This document shows positions 1 to 6,944 of a stretch of DNA of 10,410 nt, in pieces. The translations under genes were made by a program, and so were the position numbers. Below the pieces are notes generated by a model. That model was not told where the DNA came from, did not search any database, and worked only from the letters and a program-made list of their open reading frames with translations. Origin of the DNA: Baffinella frigidus (Eukaryota > Cryptophyceae > Cryptomonadales > Baffinellaceae); assembly GCA_026770585.1 (NCBI GenBank), contig MU646461.1:501978-512387 (forward strand). Reading direction: 5' to 3'. The number at the start of each line of letters is the position of its first letter. Positions within the stretch are counted from its first letter, which is position 1.

Positions 1-86
1 GGGAGAGAGGGGGAGATGGAGAGGGGCGCATGCGCGGCTGGATGATCGTGTCACGCGTCGTGTCCCTCTCGTTGTGAGGACTTATT

Positions 87-111
87 TCAGGGCGAGCCCG
101 CCTCGGGCCGT
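87..111 (+). repeat. 25-bp duplication (partner 416-440)
   Basis: The block TCAGGGCGAGCCCGCCTCGG and the five bases after it recur at 416-440 with one mismatch. Together with the 40-bp hairpin repeat and family I copies, it shows that about 330 bp at the left edge exist as two diverged copies. Confidence 0.7.
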
Positions 112-252
112 GTGTGAGGAAGAGAGGTTTTCACCCTTGGAGCCCTTTTCCCCTGAGGCGGGCCCGTCCAGAACCTGTGAGCCATTAGTCAACCATTGAG
201 GCTCATCACCTGTCCGACCGAGGCTCACAGGACCCGGTCCTCACACCGTGGA

Positions 253-292
253 CCAGAGGGCTCGTGAATACACCCATCGGAACTCCCTCTGG
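253..292. repeat. 40-bp hairpin repeat with 8-bp inverted ends (partner 458-497)
   Basis: CCAGAGGG and CCCTCTGG pair at the ends, and the inner half ATCGGAACT is shared with 458-497. Each copy is followed at once, or within a few bases, by a family I element. The second copy is preceded by a separate hairpin, GGAGCCATT/AATGGCTCC (440-458). Confidence 0.65.
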
Positions 293-415
293 TACAGGGG
301 TACCTCGCTCATAAGAAACCGCCCCCCCTAGGACCCTACAGTAGGCCTATGCCCAGGGCCCTATGGTGGTCCTACGAGGGGGGGGCGTTTCTTATGAGCG
401 AGGTACCCCTGTACC
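291..415. repeat. Family I palindromic element, copy 1
   Basis: The arms begin GGTACAGGGGTACCTCGCTC (291-310) and end with its reverse complement at 396-415. Pairing continues inward through TTTCTTAT/ATAAGAAA and the C run against the G run. The centre holds CCTACAGTAGG (335-345). The roughly 50-base arms and 125-bp length resemble a MITE or hairpin element with no coding capacity. No clear target duplication is visible. Confidence 0.75.
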
Positions 416-504
416 TCAGGACGAGCCCGCCTCGGGCCGTGGAGCCATTCAATGGCTCCAGAGGGCACGTGCATACAGCTATCGGAACTCCCTCTGGTAA
501 AGGG

Positions 505-627
505 GTACAGGGGTACCTCGCTCATAAGAAACCGCCCCCCCCTAGGTCCCTACAGTAGGACTATGCCTAGGGTCCTACGGTGATCCTAGGGGGGGGGGCG
601 TTTCTTATGAGCGAGGTACCCCTGTAC
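505..627. repeat. Family I palindromic element, copy 2
   Basis: This has the same arms as copy 1, starting GTACAGGGGTACC at 505 and ending GGTACCCCTGTAC at 627. The centre is CCTACAGTAGG (549-559). The two copies follow the same 40-bp hairpin (253-292 and 458-497), so element and flank were duplicated together. Confidence 0.75.
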
Positions 628-654
628 CTCGCTCATACGAAACCGCCCCCCCTA
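623..654 (+). repeat. Family I left-arm fragment
   Basis: TGTACCTCGCTCATACGAAA followed by the C run continues straight out of the right end of copy 2 and stops where copy 3 starts. It is a truncated left arm squeezed between two full copies, showing that the cluster grew by local duplication or recombination. Confidence 0.6.
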
Positions 655-774
655 CAGGGGTACCTCGCTCATAAGAAACCGCGCCCCCCTAGGACCCTAC
701 AGTAGGCCCATGCCTAGGGCCCTAAGGTGATCCTAGGGGGTTGGCAGTTTCTTATGAGCGAGGTACCCCTGTAC
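653..774. repeat. Family I palindromic element, copy 3
   Basis: The left arm starts TACAGGGGTACC and the right arm ends GGTACCCCTGTAC. The centre is CCTACAGTAGG (696-706). The right arm is slightly diverged (GGGGGTTGGCAG in place of the pure G run). Confidence 0.75.
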
Positions 775-933
775 AGGGCTTACTCGAAGTTAAGGTGACA
801 CCATTTTGAGACAGGAAGTGAGCGGACCTTAAGTAATTAAGGTCGACATAAACAAGTGAGTGCGGGTCTGAAATAATTATCGTACCATCCGGGACCGGCG
901 CAGAGTGTTTCCTGTCGCTTCAATGGCGAGGAG

Positions 934-1040
934 GGAGTGAGAGGCGTTTTGAGTGTAATACAAAGCACAAAGCACAAAGCTTCAATCACCAAGCACCAAG
1001 CCTCGGGTGAGTTAGGAGTGAGAGGCGTTTTGAGTGTAAT
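934..1040 (+). repeat. Two identical 26-bp direct repeats, 81 bp apart
   Basis: GGAGTGAGAGGCGTTTTGAG plus GTGTAAT-type sequence occurs at 934-959 and exactly again at 1015-1040. Between them is a short CACAAAG/CACCAAG microsatellite. A related GAGTGTAATACAA-GCAC sequence occurs near 4452-4468, so this is part of a dispersed repeat. Confidence 0.65.
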
Positions 1041-1049
1041 TAGCATTTA

Positions 1050-1500
1050 GGGATCAGAGATAAGGTATATTAGGGGTTAGGGATTAATGATTAGGGATTA
1101 GGGACTAGGGAGACGGGTTCAGAGTTAAGGGTTAGGTTTTGGGATTACGAAGTTTCTTAGGATTTACGTTTCAGGGGTTTAGGATTTAGGGTTGAGCCTT
1201 TAGGTTTTAGGGTGCATAGGTCAGGGTTCAGGGTTCAGGGTTTGGTGGCTAGGGGTTGAGGGTTGAGGAGTTCTTTAGGGTTTAGGGTTTAGGGTTTAGG
1301 GTTTAGGGTTTAGGACTTAGGGCTTAGGGCTTAGGGTTTAGGGTTTACGATTAAGGGTTTAAGGTCTAGGGTTTAGGGTTTAGGGTTTAGGGTTCAGGGT
1401 TTAGGGTTTAGGGTTTGCGGTGTAGGGTGTAGGGTTTGCGGTTTAGGGTTGAGGGTGTGAGGTGTAGGATTTAGGGGTTTAGGTACTCAGGTCCTTTAGG
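1050..1500 (+). repeat. Degenerate TTTAGGG telomere-like tract 1
   Basis: Mostly TTTAGGG with variants TTCAGGG, TGTAGGG, CTTAGGG, TTGAGGG and TTTGCGG, G-rich on the plus strand. The best-preserved part is about 1273-1400. It is interstitial or subtelomeric rather than an active chromosome end, since non-telomeric DNA lies on both sides. Confidence 0.85.
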
Positions 1501-1513
1501 TAGTCATCTACCT

Positions 1514-1620
1514 GGGGGAAAGCGAGGTTGATTAAATGTGACGAACACGACCGCTGTACGCCAGAAGGAGAGATAGGCCGAGACGCAGGGCTCTAACGCC
1601 CGTAACCACCCCGACGGGGT
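1514..1620 (+). repeat. R repeat, copy 1
   Basis: A diverged copy of the sequence running GCGAGGTT...GACCGC...CGCCAG..GGAGAG, also found at 6217 and 7123. It continues into GAGACGCAGGGCTCTAACG and CCCCGACGGGG, which parallels the longer copy at 7123-7230. Like the other copies it follows a TTTAGGG tract. Confidence 0.55.
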
Positions 1621-1643
1621 GTGTCGTTCACTGGAACGTCTCG

Positions 1644-1679
1644 CCCGCCAGGACGAGCTACCTAGGAGTGAGGGCACGA
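1644..1679 (+). repeat. 36-bp flanking repeat, left copy (partner 1775-1810)
   Basis: This begins CCCGCCAGGACGAGCTACCT and recurs at 1775-1810 with four mismatches. The two copies directly bracket the truncated family I element. This is too long and too diverged for an ordinary target duplication, so a segmental duplication around the insertion is more likely. Confidence 0.7.
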
Positions 1680-1690
1680 GGACACGTACT

Positions 1691-1774
1691 GGTACAGGGG
1701 TACCTCGCTCATAAGAAACCGCCCCCCCCCTAGGACCCTACAGTAGGACCATGTCTAGGGGGGGGGGGCAGTTT
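1691..1774. repeat. Family I element, copy 4, right arm truncated
   Basis: The left arm is complete from GGTACAGGGGTACC (1691) through the C run and CCTACAGTAGG (1737-1747). The right arm stops at GGCAGTTTC. It is flanked by a 36-bp duplication (1644-1679 and 1775-1810). Confidence 0.7.
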
Positions 1775-1896
1775 CCCGCTAGGACGAGCTACCTGGAAGT
1801 GAGGGTACGAACCAGCCACCGGGGCAAGGCCGGGCCCAGGCGGTGCAGATCCATGCCCCAACCCACGCCTGGATCTACCCACACTCTGATGGGCAA

Positions 1897-1999
1897 GTCC
1901 TTTAGGTCCTTTAGGTTTTAATTTCTCCCAACATACGCCAACGACACGCCGTTCCGTAGAAGGGATCTGCAGAGAAAGCATTTTTGCTTTCGGATCGCG
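1897..1999 (+). repeat. S repeat, copy 1 (complete)
   Basis: It starts with two GTCCTTTAG units, then TTTTAATTTCTCCCAACATA, GCCAACGACACGCCGTTCCG, CTGCAGAGAAAGCAT, and ends CTTTCGGATCGCG. Related copies lie at 3450, 4203, 4976 (minus), 6154, 7455 and 7638. It is non-coding as far as I can see. Confidence 0.65.
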
Positions 2000-2169
2000 T
2001 TTTGCTCTCCAGTGCAGAGGCTCGTGAAGAGGGGATACAGGGCGGCTCTGTTGGGGTGTAAGTACAACGTACATGTACTGATGTATCATACGAAGAAAAA
2101 AAGTCAGCTCGTCAGCGTTTCTTTTTTTGAAGCAAAAACGGTTGAAAAGAAGGGGCGCGACCGAACACA

Positions 2170-2544
2170 ATGCTCTCGGACACGTGGGACCAGGTGACGG
2201 GGTGGGGGCTCGAGACCATCCAGAACCTGCAGATGTGCGGCCAGGGCGGCAATGGCGACCAGGTTCAGAGGTTCGTGCCACGCGACGTGGACAACGTCGA
2301 GGCAAGTGCCAGCTTGCAGGTGGATGATGCGACAAAGGTGGAGAAGGCCAAGAAGCGTTGGCCCTCCACGAAGAAAGTGCTGGCTCTGAAGAAAGAGCGT
2401 GAAGAGCTCGCGAATACACCCAAGACGAGCAGGGCAGACGCAGATTTCGCGACCGTGGGGGAGCTGCTCGTCGCGGCTTCGGAGCAGAAACTCCAGAACA
2501 AACGGGCAAGCAGGATGAACCAAGTCCTCCGCACTGTCAAGTGA
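2170..2544 (+). CDS. Unidentified 124-residue open frame, GC3-rich, lysine-rich
   Basis: The frame opens at the first ATG after an in-frame TGA (2143-2145) and closes at TGA 2542-2544. About four in five codons end in G or C, as in the serC exons and unlike the repeats on either side, which is the main reason to believe it codes. The predicted protein begins MLSDTWDQVTGWGLETIQN. It has a charged, probably helical middle (DATKVEKAKKRWPSTKKV, then LALKKEREELA) and a second helix-like stretch near the end (FATVGELLVAASEQKLQNKR). I see no signal peptide or membrane segment and do not recognise a family. Protein-like sequence continues downstream in other frames, so this may be the front part of a broken gene or one exon of a split gene. 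The 259-codon frame on the opposite strand looks like its shadow. Confidence 0.4.
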   Translation: MLSDTWDQVTGWGLETIQNLQMCGQGGNGDQVQRFVPRDVDNVEASASLQVDDATKVEKAKKRWPSTKKVLALKKEREELANTPKTSRADADFATVGELLVAASEQKLQNKRASRMNQVLRTVK

Positions 2545-2904
2545 ACAGCGCGCTCAAGCAGCGGTGCCGGAGCTCCGCAAGGCCGCAGAGAACCTGAGCA
2601 GCGGCGGAGTTCAAGCAGCCCAACGGGAAAGCTTGGGCCCTGAAAGCTTGGGGCCTACCAGCCCAAGGGCTACATCCACCCCAAGACCGCATCCTTCAAA
2701 CTTTTCAAGCCCCTCTGGCGCCCGCGCAGCAGCGTTAGGACCCTGGGCTCCATTCCCACGGTTGGTTCGGTCCTTTCTGGGATCGAAGCCGATCCGGAAA
2801 TTCCATCGCCACTTGGTGCTCAGCTCCATCAGAACCAAGAACCAAGAACCAAGAACCAAGGGCGACGTGCAGGGCACACTGCCTCCCGGGGGGGGGGTGC
2901 ATAG
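2519..2904 (+). pseudogene. Possible decayed continuation of the 2170 frame (frame changes)
   Basis: Three GC3-rich segments follow in shifting frames. Frame 2 from 2519 to about 2610 reads SSALSSEQRAQAAVPELRKA and onward. Frame 3 from about 2600 to 2650 reads AAEFKQPNGKAWALKAWG. Frame 1 from 2644 to the TAG at 2902 contains AYQPKGYIHPKTASFKLFKP, then LWRPRSSVRTLGSIPTVGSV. A 15-base near-duplication (GAAAGCTTGGGCCCT, then GAAAGCTTGGGGCCT) at about 2628-2656 lies at the last frame change and could have caused it. The read-out becomes low complexity from 2830, where AACCAAG is repeated, and through the G run at 2888-2897. I cannot identify a family. Undetected short introns are an alternative to frameshifts. 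Confidence 0.3.
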
Positions 2905-3068
2905 TGGCCATGTCGGTATCAATGAAAGCCTCTGCATCAATCCAGACCAAGGAGACGCTGTGCTGTGGACAGAGACAGGCTGCCAGATACGCCTTGCAAT
3001 AATGCATCATTAATGTTGGTACCAACCTCCCGTGAGTCGAACGCAGGACCTACAGAGACGTGCACGGG

Positions 3069-3186
3069 TTTAAGGGAGGAGGCACCCCCCCTTAGGACCC
3101 TACAGTAGGCCGTAGGCCTTTAAGGGAGGAGGCACACCTCCCTAGGACCCTACAGGCACACCTCCGTAGGACCCTACAGTAGGCCT
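3069..3186 (+). repeat. Tandem cluster with CCTACAGTAGG cores (family II)
   Basis: TTTAAGGGAGGAGGCAC occurs at 3069-3085 and 3119-3135, each followed by CC..TAGGACCCTACAG. A third partial unit starts near 3155. Exact CCTACAGTAGG cores are at 3099-3109 and 3173-3183. The purine run TTAAGGGAGGAGG and the pyrimidine run CACCTCC can pair within each unit. Confidence 0.6.
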
Positions 3187-3276
3187 GCACCTAAAGGCAT
3201 AGAACGGCAGCCCAAACGTTCCTGTGCCCGATGGGAGCAAGCTCTCCCCCGCATCCCTATTTAGGTCCTTTAGGTT

Positions 3277-3450
3277 AGTCGTAAAACTCCTGGAAAGTTC
3301 GGTAGTTTCTCCTACGGCATTGCCTAGGACCTCCTACCGTAGGCCAAAATCCTAGGATATTTTGGTCATAGGAGCCCTACGGCCTACGGTAGGTAGGTCC
3401 TACCTAAATCCGTAGGGAAACTACTGAACTTTCCAGGAGTTTCCCTATGA
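3277..3450. mobile_element. Family III MITE-like element, 174 bp, with AGGTT target duplication
   Basis: Long inverted arms (AAACTCCTGGAAAGTTCGGT at 3284 against its complement ending at 3442, extending to about 33 bp) enclose a nested fold. That fold uses CCTACCGTAGG (3333-3343), ATCCTAGGAT, and CCTACGGTAGG (3383-3393). AGGTT directly precedes (3272-3276) and follows (3451-3455) the element. Removing it rebuilds an S-type repeat like that at 7455. There is no coding capacity, so a transposase would have to act in trans. Confidence 0.6.
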
Positions 3451-3538
3451 AGGTTCTTTTAACTTCCACCATAGGCGGACACCGGAACTTATCCTGCAGA
3501 AAAAACATGCTTCCTTTCGGATCACATCAGGGCCCCCG
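3450..3538 (+). repeat. S-variant repeat, interrupted by the family III element
   Basis: CATAGGCGGACACCGGAACT, TATCCTGCAGA and CATGCTTCCTTTCGGATCAC match 7480-7550. Its expected GTCCTTTAGGTT start is found on the other side of the family III element, at 3264-3276. Confidence 0.55.
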
Positions 3539-3539
3539 A

Positions 3540-3931
3540 CTACCCATCCTTCTCTGCGCTCTGCCATATTCTGGCCTATTGGTAGCCAATATCCTGACGT
3601 AAGGCTGATAGACTATTGCATCACGCAACTTGAGGATTTGAAGGACCTTTTTAGGACCTTTGTGCGAGTAATAAAGAAGAGAAGAAGAATATCCTGACAC
3701 GAGGCTCACGAGAATGGGTCATACCGTCCACCAGCAACCTGTAGCAGATTTTACAGGATTCGGGTGATTCATTTTTAAAAAACTCTTCCCTATGACCCTA
3801 CGGTAGGAAACCCTAGGGACCTAGAATTGCTGGCGGGAGATACCAAGGAGATTTCCTTGATCCCAATCCGGATATAAGCTGCTACGGGTTGCTGGTGGGA
3901 TATGCACCCGTTCTTTACTTTGTCCTGCCCT
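3540..3931. other. No gene seen
   Basis: The only structure I can point to is an isolated CCTACGGTAGG core (3797-3807) beside AAACCCTAGGGACCTAG, and a small hairpin CAAGGA/TCCTTG near 3854-3870. Short open frames here lack codon bias. Confidence 0.5.
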
Positions 3932-4113
3932 CCACACGGTGGACTACGAACCTGTTTTCAGAAGTCAACTTGCCCCGAAAAAATAACTTAAGGTTTTTCT
4001 AGTGCAGCACCAAAGCACCAAAATTTGGTCAATTACTCGCGGATATCTGTGCACCAAAGCACCAAAGCACCAAAGAACCTGTGGTCCCGAAACCCTCGTA
4101 GTCCACCGTGTGG
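3932..4113. mobile_element. Element with perfect 18-bp inverted ends (family VI)
   Basis: CCACACGGTGGACTACGA (3932-3949) and its exact reverse complement (4096-4113) bound 182 bp. The inside holds a GCACCAAA microsatellite (about 4010-4075). The right end recurs alone at 4493-4510 within a larger direct duplication. No target duplication is clear. Confidence 0.5.
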
Positions 4114-4160
4114 TTAGGTACTTCAGGTTTTGTTGATTTCCAGCATGAATGACCACCCGG
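4081..4160 (+). repeat. 80-bp direct repeat, copy 1 (partner 4479-4557)
   Basis: The two copies share TCGTAGTCCACCGTGTGGTT, AGGTACTT.AGGTTTTGTTGA and CCAGCAT, with scattered substitutions and one indel. Both follow CACCAAAGCACC. The frame reading YAGNQQNLKYLTTRWTTR on the opposite strand is open in both but looks like a by-product of the repeat. Confidence 0.65.
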
Positions 4161-4202
4161 ACCTGCATGGGTGGGGTCGAGGAGCCCCGCCTTTCTGTGG
4201 AT

Positions 4203-4275
4203 GTCCTTTAGGTCCTTTAGGTTTTAATTTCGCCCAACATAGCCCAACGACACGCCCTTCCGTAGAAAGGACTGT
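4203..4275 (+). repeat. S repeat, copy 2 (partial)
   Basis: Two GTCCTTTAG units, then TTTTAATTTCGCCCAACATA, CCCAACGACACGCCCTTCCG and TAGAAAGG. The similarity to copy 1 fades after that. Confidence 0.6.
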
Positions 4276-4568
4276 CCGAAACAGCCTTTCTATGGATATC
4301 CAATCCGATACAGACCGTACTTCAGGTGTAGGTCTTGTCGAAAGGCTTGCCGCGGTTCCGATCGGGCCCATGTGGGTCGGGTCGGGTCGAGGAGCTCATC
4401 CGCAGATCGTTCCCATCCCCTCAAGAGTGAGCTGGGCGTGGCCTTCGATGTGAGTGTAATACAACGCACCAAAGCACCGTGGTTCCGAAACCTCGTAGTC
4501 CACCGTGTGGTTAGGTACTTTAGGTTTTGTTGATTCCCAGCATAAGCGATCACCGGGTGCGAGCCAGA

Positions 4569-4747
4569 CCACACGAGGCTACCCAGGCGAACAGAATAAA
4601 ACGGACTTTTAAAGTTTTGTGGGCAAATGATCACGTTTCCGCCCGCTGAGCGGTCGGACCTGTGTGAAGTCGCTGCTTTTCATCTGAAAATTACTACACA
4701 CGTTCACAATCGACATTTATTCTGTTCGCATAGGTAGCCTCGTGTGG
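4569..4747. mobile_element. Family IV MITE-like element, copy 1 (179 bp)
   Basis: The ends CCACACGAGGCTACC.A.GCGAAC and onward through AGAATAAA form 32-bp inverted repeats with two mismatches. An internal block AAAATTACTACACAC is shared with 5200-5215 in copy 2. There is no coding capacity and no clear target duplication. Confidence 0.6.
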
Positions 4748-4798
4748 GAACCTCAAGAGCTGGACGGCAGAGCCAACTTCATGGGTCTTCTTCTTCTT

Positions 4799-4895
4799 CC
4801 TTAAGTGGCGAGGGGGTCAAAATTGACCCCCAAGAGGTCCTAGGCAGGTCCTAGGGCCCCACGGTAGGGCGTATGAGCCTACTCGCCACTTGAGG
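4799..4895. repeat. 97-bp hairpin element
   Basis: CCTTAAGTGGCGAG (4799-4812) pairs with CTCGCCACTTGAGG (4882-4895) with one mismatch. Inside are a second hairpin GGGGGTCA/TGACCCCC with a 4-base loop, and CCTAGG-type sequence near 4839-4867. Confidence 0.55.
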
Positions 4896-4902
4896 GATAC
4901 CT

Positions 4903-4973
4903 CAAGGCTTAAGGGCCTAAGGCTTCAGGTCAAGGCTTCAGGTCCCTTGAGTTGGCTCAAGGCTTCAGGTCTT
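4903..4973 (+). repeat. Short tandem AAGGCTTCAGGTC units
   Basis: AAGGCTTCAGGTC is repeated at about 4919, 4932 and 4959, with a degenerate AAGGCTTAAGGGCC unit before them. It lies directly upstream of the minus-strand S copy. Confidence 0.55.
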
Positions 4974-4975
4974 CA

Positions 4976-5073
4976 CGCGATCCGAAAGCAAAAATGCTTT
5001 TTATTTTTTTCCACGGCAAGGCGTGTTGGTGGGCCAAGTTGGGAGCATGTAAAACCGAAAGGACCTCAAGGAC
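4976..5073 (-). repeat. S repeat, copy in minus orientation
   Basis: Read on the minus strand it runs GTCCTTGAGGTCCTTTCGGT, then degenerate CTCCCAAC, then ACACGCCTTGCCGTGG and AAAAGCATTTTTGCTTTCGG. It ends at CGCG like copy 1, in the same order. It is more diverged than the plus-strand copies. Confidence 0.5.
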
Positions 5074-5098
5074 AAGGGTGCGAAGAAGCAGCCCCCTA

Positions 5099-5272
5099 CC
5101 ACTCGAGGCTGGAAGAGGGGGTATTTTAAAGGTGTTGATTTTATTTAAAAGTGTTAAATTTGGTGTTAAATTTGTACCAGTCACGCGACTATTTGTGTGA
5201 AAGTTACTACACACCGCCCCACTTGTAAAGGAATCCCGGTTTTAAAATAGTCACATTTCTAGCCTCGAGTGG
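5099..5272. mobile_element. Family IV MITE-like element, copy 2 (174 bp)
   Basis: The ends CCACTCGAGGCTGGAA and TTCTAGCCTCGAGTGG pair with one mismatch. It shares the internal block AAAGTTACTACACAC and an AT-rich left half with copy 1. The lengths are close (174 and 179). Confidence 0.55.
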
Positions 5273-5285
5273 GACAAGGCGAGAG

Positions 5286-5445
5286 CCACAGCGGGCTACG
5301 AAGGGATTTTCTGGCTCTGAGAGTCCGAGTTTCCGTTACCTTATCCATAGGAACCCCCCCTATGTCCCTACGGATTGCCTACCGTAGGGTCCTAGGTCTT
5401 GTCGCTTAAGGGTTTTTCGAAATCCCTTCCAGGTCCGCTGTGTGG
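5286..5445. mobile_element. Family V MITE-like element (160 bp)
   Basis: CCACAGCGGGCTACGAAGGG and the following ATTTT (5286-5310) pair imperfectly with GAAATCCCTTCC...CCGCTGTGTGG (about 5419-5445). CCTACCGTAGG (5378-5388) lies inside. Nineteen bases of its left end also occur in serC intron 2. Confidence 0.5.
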
Positions 5446-5491
5446 AAAGGTCGATATCGTGACGATAGGAAAGGTCGGTATCGTGACGATA
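5444..5491 (+). repeat. 24-bp tandem duplication
   Basis: GGAAAGGTCGATATCGTGAC and the following GATA (5444-5467) repeat at 5468-5491 with one mismatch. Each unit contains the near-palindrome TATCGTGACGATA. It abuts the right end of the family V element. Confidence 0.7.
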
Positions 5492-5629
5492 CTATCGTCA
5501 GATTGCTCTAATTCGGCAATTGTACGCGATTGGTCATCTCTGGGGATATTTACCTCATGTAGGATCCCGGAGTGACTTTACACAGGCCCATCGCCGCTCA
5601 AGTCGCCACGGAGGGCCCTGCTTGAGGGG

Positions 5630-6120
5630 TTCGGGATTGGAGATTAGGGTGTAGGGTTTAGGGTTTAGGGGTTCGGGGTATGCCCGGTAAGGGGATAGGG
5701 TTTGGGGTTTATGGTTTAGAGTTTAGGGGTTAGGGGTTAGGCTTCAGGGTTTAGGGGTTAGGGACTCGGGGTTCGGGGTCAGGGGTTAGGGGCTAGGGGC
5801 TAGGGGCTAGGGGTTAGGGTTTAGGGTTTACAGGTTAGGGGTTGGGGGTTGTAGTTTAGGGGTTAGGGGTTAGGGTTTAAGGTTTAGGGTTTAGGGTTTA
5901 GGGTTCATGGTTTATGGTTTTTGATTTATTGTTTATGGGTTATGGTTCAGGATTTATGGTTTATGGTTTAGGGTTTAGGGTTTGAGGTTCAGGGTTTAGG
6001 ATTTAGAGTTTAGGGTTTAGAGTTTAGAGTTTAGGGTTCAGGGTTTAGAGTTTACTCAGTTTAGGGTTTAGGGTTCAGAGTTTAGGGTTTAGGGTTTAGG
6101 GGTTAGGGTTAAGGGGTGAG
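5630..6120 (+). repeat. Degenerate TTTAGGG telomere-like tract 2
   Basis: TTTAGGG with many GTTAGGG, TTCAGGG, TTTATGG and GCTAGGG variants, G-rich on the plus strand. It ends in GGTGAGGTGTGAGGGGGAAA and is followed by an S-variant and an R copy. Confidence 0.85.
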
Positions 6121-6153
6121 GTGTGAGGGGGAAAGGCGAGATTTAGGGGGTTG

Positions 6154-6217
6154 GGTCCTTTAGGTCCATTAGGTTCTTTGAGCTCCCAACATAGGCGGAC
6201 ACCGCAACTCGTTCTCG
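6154..6217 (+). repeat. S-variant repeat, partial
   Basis: GGTCCTTTAGGTCCATTAGG, then CTTTGAGCTCCCAACATAGG and CGGACACCGCAACT. It matches the first two thirds of the copy at 7455 and runs directly into an R copy. Confidence 0.55.
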
Positions 6218-6279
6218 GGGGGTGAAGGCGAGGTTTATCAAGTTGACATACACCACCGCTTCACGCCAGGGGGAGAGGT
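6217..6279 (+). repeat. R repeat, copy 2
   Basis: GGCGAGGTTTATCAAGTTGA, then CATACACCACCGCTTCACGC and CAGGGGGAGAGG. It is near-identical to 7123-7185. It is followed by the next TTTAGGG tract. Confidence 0.7.
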
Positions 6280-6715
6280 TACGGGTTGGGGGTTAGAGTT
6301 TAGAGGCTAGGGGTTAGAGTTAATGGTTCAGGATTTATGGTTTATAGTGAATGGTTTATGGTTTATGGTTTATGGTATGTGGTGTATGGTGTATGGTTTA
6401 GGGTTCATTGTTTAGGTTTTAGGGTTTAGGGTTTAGGGTTTAGGGTTTAGGGTTTAGGGTTTAGGGTTTAGGGTTTAGGGTTTAGGGTTTAGAGTGTCAA
6501 GGTTTCAAGGTTAGGGATTTTAAAATTTAGGGTTTAGGGTTTAGGGTTTGGGGTTTAGGGTTGAGGGTTGAGGGTTGAGGGTTTAGGGTTGAGGGTTGAG
6601 GGTTGAGGGTTTAGGGTTTAGGGTCTAGGGTTTAGGGTTTAGGGTCTACGGTTTAGGGTTTAGGGTTTAAGGTATAGGGTTTAGGGTTCAGGGTTCAGGG
6701 TTTAGGGTTTAGGCG
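6280..6715 (+). repeat. TTTAGGG telomere-like tract 3, with a perfect ten-unit core
   Basis: The stretch 6418-6487 is ten perfect TTTAGGG units. The flanks are degenerate TTTATGG and TTGAGGG variants. The perfect core suggests recent addition or slippage expansion compared with the other tracts. The strand is G-rich and could form G-quadruplexes. Confidence 0.9.
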
Positions 6716-6825
6716 CAGCCTAGATACCCACAACTTGTGTAAAAAAAACCTGCGGCCGCACCCGACACGTTTGTTTCTTTGAGACCTGCAAGTAGATATG
6801 CCTTCGGAGGATTCTGGGGACTCAG

Positions 6826-6878
6826 CCGTAGGGCTCCTAGTACCTGATGTTTCGTAGAACCCCCCTAGGCTCCTACGG
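6826..6878. repeat. Imperfect hairpin with CCTAGG and CCTACGG motifs
   Basis: CCGTAGGGCTCCTAG at the left pairs imperfectly with CTAGGCTCCTACGG at the right. CCTACCGTAGA, one base off the window's common core motif, follows it. Confidence 0.4.
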
Positions 6879-6944
6879 CCTACCGTAGACAATACCGTAG
6901 GCCTTGCTACCCGGTTTTCAGGACGTTAGCCCATGAAGGCGGTC

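Noticed and set aside
1730-2509. A 259-codon open frame on the minus strand.
   Set aside because: It runs through an S repeat and a family I fragment and lies opposite the GC3-rich plus-strand frame. It looks like an antisense shadow rich in Pro, Ser and Arg.
4569-5272. Target-site duplications around the family IV and V elements.
   Set aside because: I compared about ten bases on each side and found no convincing matching pair, so I do not claim defined insertion sites for them.
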